Origin: Polymorphobacter megasporae
GTDB lineage: Bacteria > Pseudomonadota > Alphaproteobacteria > Sphingomonadales > Sphingomonadaceae
Direction of reading: 5' to 3'
Assembly: GCF_018982885.2 (NCBI RefSeq)
Contig: NZ_CP081849.1
Span: forward strand, 372,001-436,000
DNA: 64,000 nucleotides
Shown: piece by piece, positions 54,433-63,924 of the stretch
Layout of the letters: every line of letters starts with the position of its first letter
Position numbering within the stretch: position 1 is the first letter of the stretch
The notes under the pieces: generated by a model
Seen by the model: only the letters and a program-made list of their open reading frames with translations
Databases searched by the model: none
What the model was told of the DNA's origin: nothing
Program-made: the position numbers and the translations under genes

Positions 54433-55386
54433 ATGACCGCATATATCAGATGCGCCGTGGCGCTCACGCTGGGCTTGGCGGTCGCCGCCGCGGCCCCTTC
54501 GCCGCCGCCCGCGACGAACATGGCCGAGCCGCTTAAGGCGGGACAGTTTTCATGGGCGCCGCAACTCGCACCGGAGGGGCCGGTGACGATCATTGTCAGC
54601 CTCAAGGCGCAACGTGCGTATACCTACAGAAACGGCGTACCGATTGCGGTCTCGACGGTATCGACCGGCAAGCCCGGCCATGCCACGCCGACGGGGGTGT
54701 TCACGATCCTGCAGAAGGATCTCGCTCATAAATCGAACCTCTACCACGACGCGCCGATGCCGTTCATGCAACGCTTGACCTGGCAGGGCATCGCCTTACA
54801 CGGCGGGCATCTGCCGGGCTTTCCGGCGTCGCACGGCTGCATCCGCCTGCCACCGAAATTCGCCGAACTGCTATTCGGGATCACGAAACTAGGGCTGACG
54901 GTGGTCATCACCGACGATTCCGATGCGCCCCAGGCTGTCTCGCTGCCGATCGTGCTCGCGGGTCCCAAAGGCGTCGAGCGGTCCCCGGCTCGCTATAGCT
55001 GGGAACCCGAAAAATCACCGTCGGGTCCGGTGTCGATCGTGATCAGTGGCCGCGACCGGCGGATCGTCGTGCTGCGAAACGGCATCCAGATCGGTACGAG
55101 CACAGTCGCGATCGATGGGCCGGTCGAAACGACGATGGCGTTCATGCTCGGGTCGGTCGTCGGTCAAGACTATAACTGGCTGCGGCTGCCGATCCCCGGC
55201 ACGGGCATCGCGAGCGGTACGGACATGACCGCAGCAGAGCGCGCCCGCGTGCATCTCCCGGAGGGGTTTCGCACCGCGCTCGACAGCGTGCTGCAAGCGG
55301 GCACAACGCTGCTGGTGACGCGCGACACGCTGCGAGCATCGGGGCTGGGTACGCGCCTGACTGTCATCTCAACAGATGAAGAGTGA
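54433..55386 (+). CDS. L,D-transpeptidase (YkuD) with a duplicated second half (317 aa)
   Basis: A periplasmic cell-wall enzyme. A signal sequence (IRCAVALTLGLAVAAAAP) precedes a YkuD domain (residues about 50-165) with the active-site motif HGGHLPGFPASHGCIRLP, including the catalytic Cys and His. The second half repeats the start of the domain: YSWEPEKSPSGPVSIVISG parallels FSWAPQLAPEGPVTIIVSL, but it lacks the SHGC motif. It is therefore one active plus one degenerate copy. The enzyme would form 3-3 peptidoglycan links or attach proteins. It is convergent with another transpeptidase-like gene, with a 16-base gap. Confidence 0.9.
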   Translation: MTAYIRCAVALTLGLAVAAAAPSPPPATNMAEPLKAGQFSWAPQLAPEGPVTIIVSLKAQRAYTYRNGVPIAVSTVSTGKPGHATPTGVFTILQKDLAHKSNLYHDAPMPFMQRLTWQGIALHGGHLPGFPASHGCIRLPPKFAELLFGITKLGLTVVITDDSDAPQAVSLPIVLAGPKGVERSPARYSWEPEKSPSGPVSIVISGRDRRIVVLRNGIQIGTSTVAIDGPVETTMAFMLGSVVGQDYNWLRLPIPGTGIASGTDMTAAERARVHLPEGFRTALDSVLQAGTTLLVTRDTLRASGLGTRLTVISTDEE

Positions 55387-55402
55387 TGATCGACCGGTCG
55401 AG

Positions 55403-56008
55403 TCAGGTCGACTTGTCGGCAAAAAGCAGGCGACCGGGCCCCAGCCGTTCGAGAACCTGCTCCAGATCCGTAGGGGCGACAGCGAAGCATCCCTCACTTC
55501 GACCGAGCTTGCCGGTCGCGCGAGCAATCTCAGGCGACACATACCAGGCGGCATGGACCACGATGGCGCGGGCGGCGGCATTGCTGTTATTTGCATCGAG
55601 ACCGTCGAGACGCATCGAGCGCCCGTGCGTGCCGACATAATAGCCGCCCGTTACGTAGGCCCCGCCCGACGACGCATAAGAACCAGGTTCGTTCGACAGG
55701 CGACTAACCCAGCCGGTGTGCAGCGGATCAGAGCCTCGCCCGTGCGCGACGAGGAAATGCTCAGACCGTCCGTTCGCCAGATCGACGATCGACAGGCGCG
55801 GGACGTTCGATGCGCTCGAGAAGTCGACAATTCCGATCCGGTCGCGATATGTCAGGTGTTGCGCATGCCGATCAACGGCGTCGCGGGCCTTGTCGAGCAA
55901 GCTTGCGGCGTCCGGTATTCCGGCATCTGCTGTTACCGGCAGAGCCGCGACAAACGCAATCGCCGCGCTACCAAAGCCGAGCAGCCGACGCCGAGATAAT
56001 TTTCTCAT
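55403..56008 (-). CDS. L,D-transpeptidase catalytic-domain-like protein (201 aa)
   Basis: A member of the YkuD_2 (murein L,D-transpeptidase catalytic domain-like) family. It carries YASSGGAYVTGGYYVGTHGR, ARAIVVHAAWYVSPE, and the cysteine motif LGRSEGCFAVAPTD. The N-terminus is a twin-arginine-type signal (KLSRRRLLGFGSAAIAFVAA), so it is exported. It is convergent with the YkuD-type gene. A second, distinct peptidoglycan-modifying enzyme beside the first suggests envelope reinforcement as part of this stress block. Substrate details are unknown. Confidence 0.88.
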   Translation of the reverse strand: MRKLSRRRLLGFGSAAIAFVAALPVTADAGIPDAASLLDKARDAVDRHAQHLTYRDRIGIVDFSSASNVPRLSIVDLANGRSEHFLVAHGRGSDPLHTGWVSRLSNEPGSYASSGGAYVTGGYYVGTHGRSMRLDGLDANNSNAAARAIVVHAAWYVSPEIARATGKLGRSEGCFAVAPTDLEQVLERLGPGRLLFADKST

Positions 56009-56073
56009 GGTCCAGATATAGGCCTCCGCGCGTCATCAGCAACGTGCGGCTGGTGTTACGGCGGTCGTTCGCG

Positions 56074-56433
56074 TCAGTATTCATATGTGAAACGCGGTAA
56101 CTTTCCCAGTGCGGCTCGTGTCGCGCCATGCAGAACCAAGCCCTTGGGCGATCTGTCGAGCGCGGTCGCTGGCAGCACCACGAGGCGAGGTGCAACTCTG
56201 GGAAAGATACCGACCGCCAACACGACATACGGCACCTTGCCAGATAATGTAACGATGAGGTCGTCGACCCGACCGACGGTCTCGCCAGCGTCGTCGATGA
56301 CCTCACTACCGACCACACGCGTGATGCGATACCCTTGTGCAAGCGTTTTAGGATCGACGACGACAAGAGGGGGCTTTTGCGGGAAAGCTGCGCTAGCAAC
56401 CTCGACGGCAATTAAGACACCAGCGGCTGTCAC
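56074..56433 (-). CDS. exported PRC-barrel domain protein (119 aa)
   Basis: A PRC-barrel protein with an N-terminal hydrophobic segment (AAGVLIAVEVASAAF) that may be a signal peptide. The barrel runs ITRVVGSEVIDDAGETVGRV then DLIVTLSGKVPYVVLAVG. The start appears to be GTG at 56433. PRC-barrel proteins are small envelope or photosystem-associated factors of general stress; the function here is not known. It is on the opposite strand to the hybrid kinase. Confidence 0.78.
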   Translation of the reverse strand: MTAAGVLIAVEVASAAFPQKPPLVVVDPKTLAQGYRITRVVGSEVIDDAGETVGRVDDLIVTLSGKVPYVVLAVGIFPRVAPRLVVLPATALDRSPKGLVLHGATRAALGKLPRFTYEY

Positions 56434-56645
56434 TAAAATCGAGCGCTTTTGCTATCCCGGAGGGGACTTCCCGACGCGCTTTTCGCCCGTCTCATGCGAC
56501 CTCGCCAGTATCGGAAAATACGCAGCCGAACTCAAGACGCGGCAATTTAAAGCGATGATTGTTTGACAGTGTACCGTGGATAGCGGTTAGCTATACGTCC
56601 GCCCGTCGACGAGACGCCCTGCGGATATTGAAAGCGATCATTTCA

Positions 56646-59600
56646 ATGAGCCGTTCGCAGAGTGCCGCGGCCGATACTGCAGCCAGCTCCCTAGCCAGCC
56701 TGCTGATCGTCGCGGTCGGTGCATCGGCGGGCGGGCTCGACGCGTGCACGCGGCTGGTCGAGGCGGTCCCCGACGGCACCGGAATGGCTTTCGTCGTCGT
56801 CCAGCACCTCGAACCCACCCATAAGAGTATGATGGTTGACCTGCTCGGGTCGCATACCGCAATGACGGTCGTCGAGGCGGTCGATGGGATGCGGGTCGAG
56901 CGGGACCATATCTATCTCATTCCGCCAGGAACCTACCTCGCGGTAATCCGCGGTCGACTGAAGTTATCGCCACCGACGGTCCGGCACGGCGCGCGGATGC
57001 CGTTCGACTTTCTTCTCAACGCTCTCGCCGCCGACCCCAGTTCACGCTGCGCTGCTATCATTCTGTCAGGCACAGGTAGCGACGGGAGCCTGGGATTGCA
57101 GGCGATCAGGGCCTCGGGCGGCCTCATCATTGCCCAGGACCCCGGGGAGGCTGCCTATGACGGCATGCCTCAAAGCGCTATCGATACTGGCGACGTCGAT
57201 CGGGTGCTCAGGGTCGCCGATATGCCAGCAGCGCTGGCGCAGTTTCAGGCGGCTATGCCGAATACCCGCAGCGCGGAACCGGCAGACAATCTCGCGGCGA
57301 TCATCTCGCTGTTGCGCAGCGGCACCGCTCACGATTTCACCCAATACAAGCCGGGCACGATTGCGCGTCGTATCGATCGGCGGATGGCGATGCTGGGAAT
57401 GCCATCCGGCGACAGGTCTGCGTATCTCGACGTTCTGAGCAGGGAAGCGGGCGAACTTGACCAGCTCGGCAAGGACTTGCTGATCAACGTTACCTCCTTC
57501 TTCCGAGATACCAAGGTATTCGAGACGCTCGCCAAGACCGTCGTACCGGCGCTCGTCCGCGACCAGCGCCCCGGCCAGCCATTACGCATCTGGATTGCCG
57601 GCTGTAGTAGTGGCGAAGAGGCCTACTCGATTGCGATCCTGTTCCATGAGGAGATCGCGCGCTCGAAGCGAAGTCTCAAGCTGCAGATCTTCGCATCCGA
57701 CCTCGACGAGGATGCCGTCGCCACCGCGCGCGATGGCCGCTATCCGGCGGCAATCTCGTCTACCGTATCGTCTGCGCGCCTAGCCCGATTTTTCGTCAAG
57801 GGCGACGATGATTGCTACACTGTCACACCCGCTTTGCGCAGCGATGTCGTGTTCACCGTGCAGAATGTTTTGGCCGATCCGCCATTCTCCCGGCTCGACA
57901 TGATTTCATGTCGCAACCTGCTGATCTATCTCGACCCGGAGGCCCAGCAAAAAGTCGTCGCGCTGTTCGCTTTCGCGCTTCGTGACAATGGCGTCCTTGT
58001 CCTCGGCAACGCCGAGACGACCGGCAGCACGGAAACGTTGTTCACCGTAACGTCGAAGAGCGACCGGATTTACGAACGCCTGCAGCGCGCCGGTCCGAGG
58101 AACGAGCCGACCGGCGCGCGGGCTGCGCCATTACCTATAATCGCCGATCGCTCGGCACTGACGCGATCGCGGCACAATATACTTGCCGACCTCTGTCGGC
58201 GACTCGTCCTCGAGGCGCACGCTCCCGCGGCTGTGCTCGTCAACCGGCGGTTTGAATGCCTCTATTCGCTCGGTCCGACCGAGCGTTACCTGCGCGTTCC
58301 TCCGGGACATCCAACACAAGACATTCTCGCCATGGCCCCCCATGGGCTGCGGGCCCGCCTGCGCGCCGCGATCGATCAGGTCGGACGAGATGTGCAGCGC
58401 CACGTCGTCACCGGCTGCCGGACGACGTACGACGGCCATCCGCTGCATTATAGCCTCGACCTTCGTTCGGTGATGTGCGGTAGTGAGGAGCTTATCCTGA
58501 TCGCGTTCATTGACGTGTCCGCCGAACGCGCCTTCGACATGCCCGACAAGCCGCCACGGTTGATCGGCGCCGACCAGCTCGACAGCGAACTCGCGACGGT
58601 CCGCAGCGAACTCGAGGCGATGACGCGCAGCTTCGAAATCGCGGAGGAGGAGCGAAAAGCGACGAGCGAAGAAGCATCATCGGTCAACGAGGAGTTTCAA
58701 TCGACTAACGAGGAGCTTCTGACATCGAAGGAGGAGCTCCAGTCGCTGAACGAGGAACTGACCGCACTCAACGCTCAGCTCCAAGAAACGCTCGATCGAC
58801 AGCGTACGACGGCAGACGACCTCCAGAACATCTTATACAGCACCGACGTCGCGACCCTGTTTCTCGACCATGACCTCAACATCCGTTTTTTCACGCCCGC
58901 CACCAAGGCATTGTTCAATGTCATCCCTGGTGATGTCGGCAGGCCGTTGGCCGATCTGCGCTCGCTTGCCGCCGACCCGCACTTGCCCGCGGATGCACGC
59001 GCAGTGCTCAAAACCGGCGAGGCGGTCGACCGCGAAGTCGCCGACTCGACCCGGTTGTGGTGCCGAACGATCCAGCCCTACCGCGTGCAGGGCGGTGGCG
59101 TTGAAGGTGTCGTAATCACCTTCGCCGACATCACCGATCGCATCCATGTCGCTGAAGCGCTCGAAGCCGCCAAGCATCAGGCGGAGCTCGCCAACCGCGC
59201 CAAGTCGAGCTTTCTCGCCGCGGCAAGCCACGACCTGCGTCAGCCGCTGCAGACACTGAAACTGCTCGAAGGTCTTCTCGAAAAATCTGTCGAGGGCGAA
59301 AAGCCGAAGGATCTCGTTGAGCGCTTCGGTCAGACCCTCGCGACGATGGCGCAGATGCTCGACCGGCTGCTCGATATTAATCAGATCGAGGCGGGTACCG
59401 TCACCGCCAGATTCGAGCGTTTCCCAGTCATGCGCGTGCTCGACACACTGCGCGACGAGTTCGGCCTTCATGCGCAGGCGAAGGATCTCGAGTTGCGGGT
59501 GGTGCCGTGTAGCCTCGAAATCGACAGCGACCCGCGCCTGCTTGAACAGATGCTGCGCAATCTCCTCAACAATGCGCTCAAGTACACCAGCAGCGGCAAA

Positions 59601-60989
59601 ATCCTGATTGGTTGCCGGCGCCACGCAGACCGTCTGAGCATCCAGATCTGCGATACCGGCATAGGGATTGCAGCCGACGATCTTGACACGATCTTCGAGG
59701 AATATCGTCAACTGGCGAGCGGCTTCTACAGCCGCGATCACGGCTTGGGCCTCGGCCTGTCGATTGTCCAGCGCCTCGGCAGACTGCTCGGCCATTCGGT
59801 CAAAGTGGCTTCGCAAATCGGCAGCGGTTCGACATTCTCGATCGATATTGCATGCACCTCACTAGAGGTTATCCGGCCCGCAGAACCAATCGAGCCAAGC
59901 GCGCCGCGCGGCGGGGAAACCACCATCGGAACGATCTTCGTGATCGAAGACGATGATAGTGTCCGCGAGACCAACGAGCTTGTCCTGCAGGACGCCGGCT
60001 ACGCCACCGTCGCGGCCGCCGACGGTGCAGAGATCCTTCGACTTGCGCTGAAATCAGTGGTGCCCAGCCTCATCTTGACCGATTTCAATCTGCCGAACGA
60101 CATGGACGGGCTTGCCGTCGCCGCGGCACTGCGTAAGCGCTTTGCTCGATCGATCCCGACGATCGTCTTGACCGGCGATATCTCGACGGCGTCATTGCGT
60201 GCAATTGCCGAGCAGGACTGCGTCCACCTGAGCAAGCCGGTCAAGCTGAAGGAGCTGCTCGCCGCCATCGCCAGCGCCTTGACGCCCGCGGCGGCGGCCA
60301 TTGCACGGCCGGCGTTCGACCTGACCAACGCCCCGGTCATTTTCGTCGTCGACGACGACGATCAGATCCGCACCCTCCTGCGCGTCATGCTCGAAGACGA
60401 GGGTCTGGCGGTCGAGGACTTTGCCAGCGCCGAGGATTTCATCGCTGCCTACCGCCCAGGTCGCGAGGACTGCCTGCTGGTCGATGCCTATCTGCCCGGG
60501 ATGAACGGGCTCGACCTGTTGCGAACATTGGGAAATGCCGGGCATCGCATCCCGTCGATCATGATCACCGGAAGCGGAGATGTGACGATGGCGGTGCAGG
60601 CGATGAAAGCCGGTGCACTCGACTTCATCGAGAAACCGGTCGGCACGGCCGAACTGCTTGTTGGAGTCGCGCGCGCGCTGGAACAGTCACGCGATGCCGG
60701 CAAATTGTTTGCATGGCGGAGGTCGGCGGCCGATCACGTCGGCTTGCTGACCTCCCGCCAGCATCAGATCATGGATCTGGTGCTGGCGGGTCATCCCAGC
60801 AAGAACATCGCTGCCGACCTCGAGATCAGCCAGCGCACGGTGGAAAACCATCGTGCCGCGATCATGAAGAAGACGGGGTCGAAGTCGGTGCCCGAACTCG
60901 CCCGGCTGGCGCTCTCCGCGGCGTCGGTCGGTTCTGGCGGCGTACTCATCGCGAGTTCCATGAAGGTGCCGGCGGTGCCGGCTGAGTAG
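56646..60989 (+). CDS. hybrid CheB-CheR-PAS-histidine kinase-REC-REC-LuxR regulator (1447 aa)
   Basis: A single cytosolic chain with a full two-component relay plus methylation modules. In order: CheB methylesterase (about 15-205; GASAGG, VVQHLEP and GTGSDG supply the Ser, His, Asp); CheR methyltransferase (220-480; SAM site GCSSGEEAYS); a PAS-like segment (about 530-590); a long coiled coil (645-720); PAS (725-830); histidine kinase (H-box ASHDLRQPLQ near 858, N-box NLLNNALKYT, CDTGIGIA, HGLGLGLSIVQRL); REC1 (about 1095-1210, LILTDFNLP); REC2 (1229-1345, LLVDAYLPGMNG); and a FixJ/NarL-type LuxR helix-turn-helix (1368-1430, QRTVENHRAAIMKK). It could sense, phosphorylate and bind DNA itself. 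The start ATG at 56646 is preferred over 56559. It is probably the local regulator of the stress block. Confidence 0.9.
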   Translation: MSRSQSAAADTAASSLASLLIVAVGASAGGLDACTRLVEAVPDGTGMAFVVVQHLEPTHKSMMVDLLGSHTAMTVVEAVDGMRVERDHIYLIPPGTYLAVIRGRLKLSPPTVRHGARMPFDFLLNALAADPSSRCAAIILSGTGSDGSLGLQAIRASGGLIIAQDPGEAAYDGMPQSAIDTGDVDRVLRVADMPAALAQFQAAMPNTRSAEPADNLAAIISLLRSGTAHDFTQYKPGTIARRIDRRMAMLGMPSGDRSAYLDVLSREAGELDQLGKDLLINVTSFFRDTKVFETLAKTVVPALVRDQRPGQPLRIWIAGCSSGEEAYSIAILFHEEIARSKRSLKLQIFASDLDEDAVATARDGRYPAAISSTVSSARLARFFVKGDDDCYTVTPALRSDVVFTVQNVLADPPFSRLDMISCRNLLIYLDPEAQQKVVALFAFALRDNGVLVLGNAETTGSTETLFTVTSKSDRIYERLQRAGPRNEPTGARAAPLPIIADRSALTRSRHNILADLCRRLVLEAHAPAAVLVNRRFECLYSLGPTERYLRVPPGHPTQDILAMAPHGLRARLRAAIDQVGRDVQRHVVTGCRTTYDGHPLHYSLDLRSVMCGSEELILIAFIDVSAERAFDMPDKPPRLIGADQLDSELATVRSELEAMTRSFEIAEEERKATSEEASSVNEEFQSTNEELLTSKEELQSLNEELTALNAQLQETLDRQRTTADDLQNILYSTDVATLFLDHDLNIRFFTPATKALFNVIPGDVGRPLADLRSLAADPHLPADARAVLKTGEAVDREVADSTRLWCRTIQPYRVQGGGVEGVVITFADITDRIHVAEALEAAKHQAELANRAKSSFLAAASHDLRQPLQTLKLLEGLLEKSVEGEKPKDLVERFGQTLATMAQMLDRLLDINQIEAGTVTARFERFPVMRVLDTLRDEFGLHAQAKDLELRVVPCSLEIDSDPRLLEQMLRNLLNNALKYTSSGKILIGCRRHADRLSIQICDTGIGIAADDLDTIFEEYRQLASGFYSRDHGLGLGLSIVQRLGRLLGHSVKVASQIGSGSTFSIDIACTSLEVIRPAEPIEPSAPRGGETTIGTIFVIEDDDSVRETNELVLQDAGYATVAAADGAEILRLALKSVVPSLILTDFNLPNDMDGLAVAAALRKRFARSIPTIVLTGDISTASLRAIAEQDCVHLSKPVKLKELLAAIASALTPAAAAIARPAFDLTNAPVIFVVDDDDQIRTLLRVMLEDEGLAVEDFASAEDFIAAYRPGREDCLLVDAYLPGMNGLDLLRTLGNAGHRIPSIMITGSGDVTMAVQAMKAGALDFIEKPVGTAELLVGVARALEQSRDAGKLFAWRRSAADHVGLLTSRQHQIMDLVLAGHPSKNIAADLEISQRTVENHRAAIMKKTGSKSVPELARLALSAASVGSGGVLIASSMKVPAVPAE

Positions 60990-61053
60990 ATTCCGAATCG
61001 CGCGGCGGTGACCGGGTAGGTCTAACCCTCTTCCGGCAAGAGGAACGCGCAAT

Positions 61054-62664
61054 ATGGTCAGTCACGTCACCGGAATCGTACCCCCTGCAAGCCACTCCAA
61101 GGCGTATCTGGTAGGCGGCGGGATCGCATCGATGGCGGCGGCGGCATTTCTTATACGCGACGGCGACATGCCCGGGCATGCGATTACTATCTTCGAGGAG
61201 TCTGACCGGATCGGCGGCGCGCTTGACGGCGCAGGCTCGCCCGACACGGGCTATTCGCTGCGCGGCGGGCGGATGCTCGAGAGCAAATATCTGTGCACCT
61301 GGGAGTTGTTCGCGTCGATCCCGACGCTCGACAGCAGCCAGACCGTGACGCAGGAGACGTTCGCTTGGAACGAGACGCTGAAGACGTCGTCGAAATCGCG
61401 CCTCGTTCGCGACGGCCAGCGCCAGACCGCGCCGGCATTCGGGCTCAGCGAACGCCACATCCTGACGATCGAGCGGCTTGCGCTCGAACCCGAAACGATT
61501 ATCGGCCACACCAGCATTGCCGATCAATTCGATCCGACGTTCTTCGAGACCGACTTCTGGTTCATGTGGTGCACGACGTTCGCGTTCCAGCCGTGGCACA
61601 GCGCAGTCGAGTTCAAGCGCTACCTCGTCCGCTTCGCTCACATGGTCGGCGGCTTCGACCGCCTGCTCGGGATCATGCGGACGGTTTATAACCAATACGA
61701 CTCATTCGTTCGACCGCTGCGCAAATGGCTGCTCGACCGCGGCGTGACGTTCCAGTTCGAGACGACGGTCACGGATATCAATTTGGTCGAGCCGAACGGC
61801 ATCAAGTCCGTCACTGGCATCTCGTGTCGGCATGATGGGCGCGACCAGACCATCGCTATTGAACCCGACGACTTCGTCATCGTCACGCTCGGCTCGATGA
61901 CCGAGGCGTCGAGCCTCGGCAGCATGGACGCCGCGCCGCTGCTGCTCGGCAAGGATGACGGCGGTGCGTGGGCGCTGTGGGAAAAGCTCGCGCTCGGACG
62001 CCCCGAGTTCGGCCGTCCCGCGGCATTTGCCGACCACATCGGCGAGTCGAAGTGGCTGTCGTTCACGACGACCCTGTCCGACCCGACCTTCCTGCGACTG
62101 CTCGGCGATCTGACCGGCAACGTCCCGGGCGAGGGCGGGCTGATCACCTTTCCCGACTCGAACTGGCTGGCGTCGATCGTCGTGCCGTATCAGCCGCATT
62201 TTATCGGCCAGCCCGCCGATGTGGCGGTGTTCTGGGGCTATGGACTATCGGTCGACAAGCCGGGCAACTTCGTTGCGAAGCCGATGTCCGCGTGCACCGG
62301 CCGCGAGATCATGACCGAGATCCTTGGGCACCTCCGCTTCGCCGACGACGCCGAGGCGATCATCGACCATGCAATCTGCATACCGTGCATGATGCCGTTC
62401 ATCACCAGCCAGTTCCTTACTCGCGAGCACGGCGACCGGCCGCAGGTAATCCCCGCCAACACGAAGAATCTCGCTTTCGTGGGTCAGTTTTGCGAACTGC
62501 CCGACGATGTCGTTTTCACGGTCGAGTATTCGATCCGCTCGGCCCAGGTCGCGGCCTACGCGCTGCTCGGCATCAAGCGTGAACCGCCCGCAGTCTACAA
62601 AGGAGCGTTCGACCCGCGCGTGCTCTACAAGGCGTTCCGCGCGCTGCACGACATCCACGGCTGA
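61054..62664 (+). CDS. ohyA: oleate hydratase (536 aa)
   Basis: An FAD-dependent fatty-acid hydratase that adds water across the 9-double bond of oleate to give 10-hydroxystearate. The N-terminal FAD fingerprint is YLVGGGIASMAAAAFLIRD, followed by IFEESDRIGGALDG and the family-specific RGGRMLESKYLCTWELFAS region, which holds the catalytic Glu. Later blocks (FWFMWCTTFAFQPWHSAVEF and QFLTREHGDRPQVIPANTKN) and the C-terminal helices are complete. The enzyme may detoxify unsaturated fatty acids or remodel membranes under stress. It follows the hybrid kinase by 64 bases, possibly in the same transcript. Confidence 0.93.
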   Translation: MVSHVTGIVPPASHSKAYLVGGGIASMAAAAFLIRDGDMPGHAITIFEESDRIGGALDGAGSPDTGYSLRGGRMLESKYLCTWELFASIPTLDSSQTVTQETFAWNETLKTSSKSRLVRDGQRQTAPAFGLSERHILTIERLALEPETIIGHTSIADQFDPTFFETDFWFMWCTTFAFQPWHSAVEFKRYLVRFAHMVGGFDRLLGIMRTVYNQYDSFVRPLRKWLLDRGVTFQFETTVTDINLVEPNGIKSVTGISCRHDGRDQTIAIEPDDFVIVTLGSMTEASSLGSMDAAPLLLGKDDGGAWALWEKLALGRPEFGRPAAFADHIGESKWLSFTTTLSDPTFLRLLGDLTGNVPGEGGLITFPDSNWLASIVVPYQPHFIGQPADVAVFWGYGLSVDKPGNFVAKPMSACTGREIMTEILGHLRFADDAEAIIDHAICIPCMMPFITSQFLTREHGDRPQVIPANTKNLAFVGQFCELPDDVVFTVEYSIRSAQVAAYALLGIKREPPAVYKGAFDPRVLYKAFRALHDIHG

Positions 62665-62690
62665 CGATGCCCGCTGACGCGGGATGCGGC

Positions 62691-62706
62691 GTGGGTAGTT
62701 TCCGAT
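62691..62706 (+). promoter_or_regulatory. shared motif GTRRGTAGTWTCCG, site 4
   Basis: GTGGGTAGTTTCCGAT, 27 bases after the ohyA stop and 53-62 bases before the SHOCT gene start. Confidence 0.55.
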
Positions 62707-62758
62707 GCTTTGCCGGCACGGCCAAGTGTCCGAAAATCACCCCGCTCGAGATAAGGAA

Positions 62759-62995
62759 ATGATCGCCATGCACGATGCAAACAATTGGGTCTTCGGCTGG
62801 GGCTGGGTCCTGTGGCTCGCGTTCATCTTCCTGCTGTTCTCTGGCGCCGGCAACTGGGGCTACACCTATCGCGCCCATCGAAAATACGATCGCTGGACGC
62901 CGCGTACCGCTCGCGAAATTCTCGACGAACGCTATGCGCGGGGCGAACTAACGCGCGAACAATTCGGTCAGCTAAAGGCCGATATTGCGGCATAG
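62759..62995 (+). CDS. small SHOCT-domain membrane protein (78 aa)
   Basis: One transmembrane helix (VFGWGWVLWLAFIFLLFSG) followed by a short linker and a C-terminal SHOCT motif (AREILDERYARGELTREQFG). SHOCT proteins are common small membrane-attached oligomerisation units, often in stress operons. The start is ATG at 62759 or 62768; AAGGA precedes both. A copy of the shared motif lies just upstream, suggesting its own regulated promoter. Convergent with the ATPase gamma gene. Confidence 0.85.
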   Translation: MIAMHDANNWVFGWGWVLWLAFIFLLFSGAGNWGYTYRAHRKYDRWTPRTAREILDERYARGELTREQFGQLKADIAA

Positions 62996-63033
62996 GCCCA
63001 GCGGCCGGGATCACGTAGCGGACAGGTACCGGC

Positions 63034-63924
63034 TCAGGGGGTTCGAGCCGCATCGGCTCGAAGGGCCTCGTAGCCGGCAACAACGTCGAACAATTCCTCG
63101 TCGATGCCAGCCTGGCGCAGGCGGTGATATTCGCCGCCGAGCGTGTCGCGCAAGTCGTCGATGTTCTTTTCGGCGCGCTGCATCGCGGCCAGGCGACTAG
63201 TGTTCTCACTTGCCAGCGATTCAGCGCAGGCACGGAACAGCGAGACGAATAGATATTCCCGGATGAAGGCGGCGAGGGTCCCAGCGTTGGTGGCCAGCAC
63301 CTCAGGTAGCCCCGAGGTTGGCCATGCCACTGCGGCCGTGCGCGAGCGCCATGCGTTGTCTAGAGGCAGAAGCTGGATGCTGACCGGGCGAAAGGTCGCC
63401 GACGGCGCGATCTGGTTATAGACGAGGTGGAGCTCGATGAGCCGGTCCGCGTCCAGAAGCGCTTGGTCGGCGATGAGTAATTGGCCGACAAAGGTCGTGA
63501 TCGCATCTACCGACGCCGGAACGTCGAACGAATGCTCGATCACCCGGCCGGTATCGCTCATCAATTCGTGCACGCGCTGGCCGACGGTCCAGATCGCGAC
63601 GGCGCCGGACTGGCCGGCGGCCAAGGCCGTGGCGCGATCGGTGACGATATCGTTGAAACGGCCGACCAGCCCCTAGTCGGAACCGAAGACGACGATCCTG
63701 ACCGCACGCTGCCGTTGGTCCGGGGTGGGCGCTACGACGCTCCGCGCGCGAATGCAGACGCCGAGACCCAGCGATACCGTTCGCTGATATTCGGCCAGCG
63801 CCGTGACCGAACGTTCGAACTGTTCGATGCTCGCGGCCGCCTGCGCCTTCATGGCGCGCACCACCGATTGCAGGTCGCCCGCGCTGGCGATCTTGCGCCG
63901 CAAACCGGCGATCGTCGCGCTCAT
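63034..63924 (-). pseudogene. atpG: F-type (probably N-type) ATPase gamma subunit with an amber codon
   Basis: The gamma (central stalk) subunit of an F1-ATPase. The start MSATIAGLRRKIASAGDLQ and the C-terminal coil (AAMQRAEKNIDDLRDTLGGE) are typical. The conserved GSDQGL segment is interrupted: GSD is followed by TAG at 63673-63675 (minus strand), then GLVGRFNDIV continues in the same frame. A single C-to-T change from CAG explains it, restoring 296 residues. The start overlaps the upstream atpA stop (ATGA). No atpD/atpC follows (a convergent gene does), which fits atpG as the last gene of an N-ATPase operon. As read, the rotor stalk would be truncated at residue 83. Confidence 0.85.
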
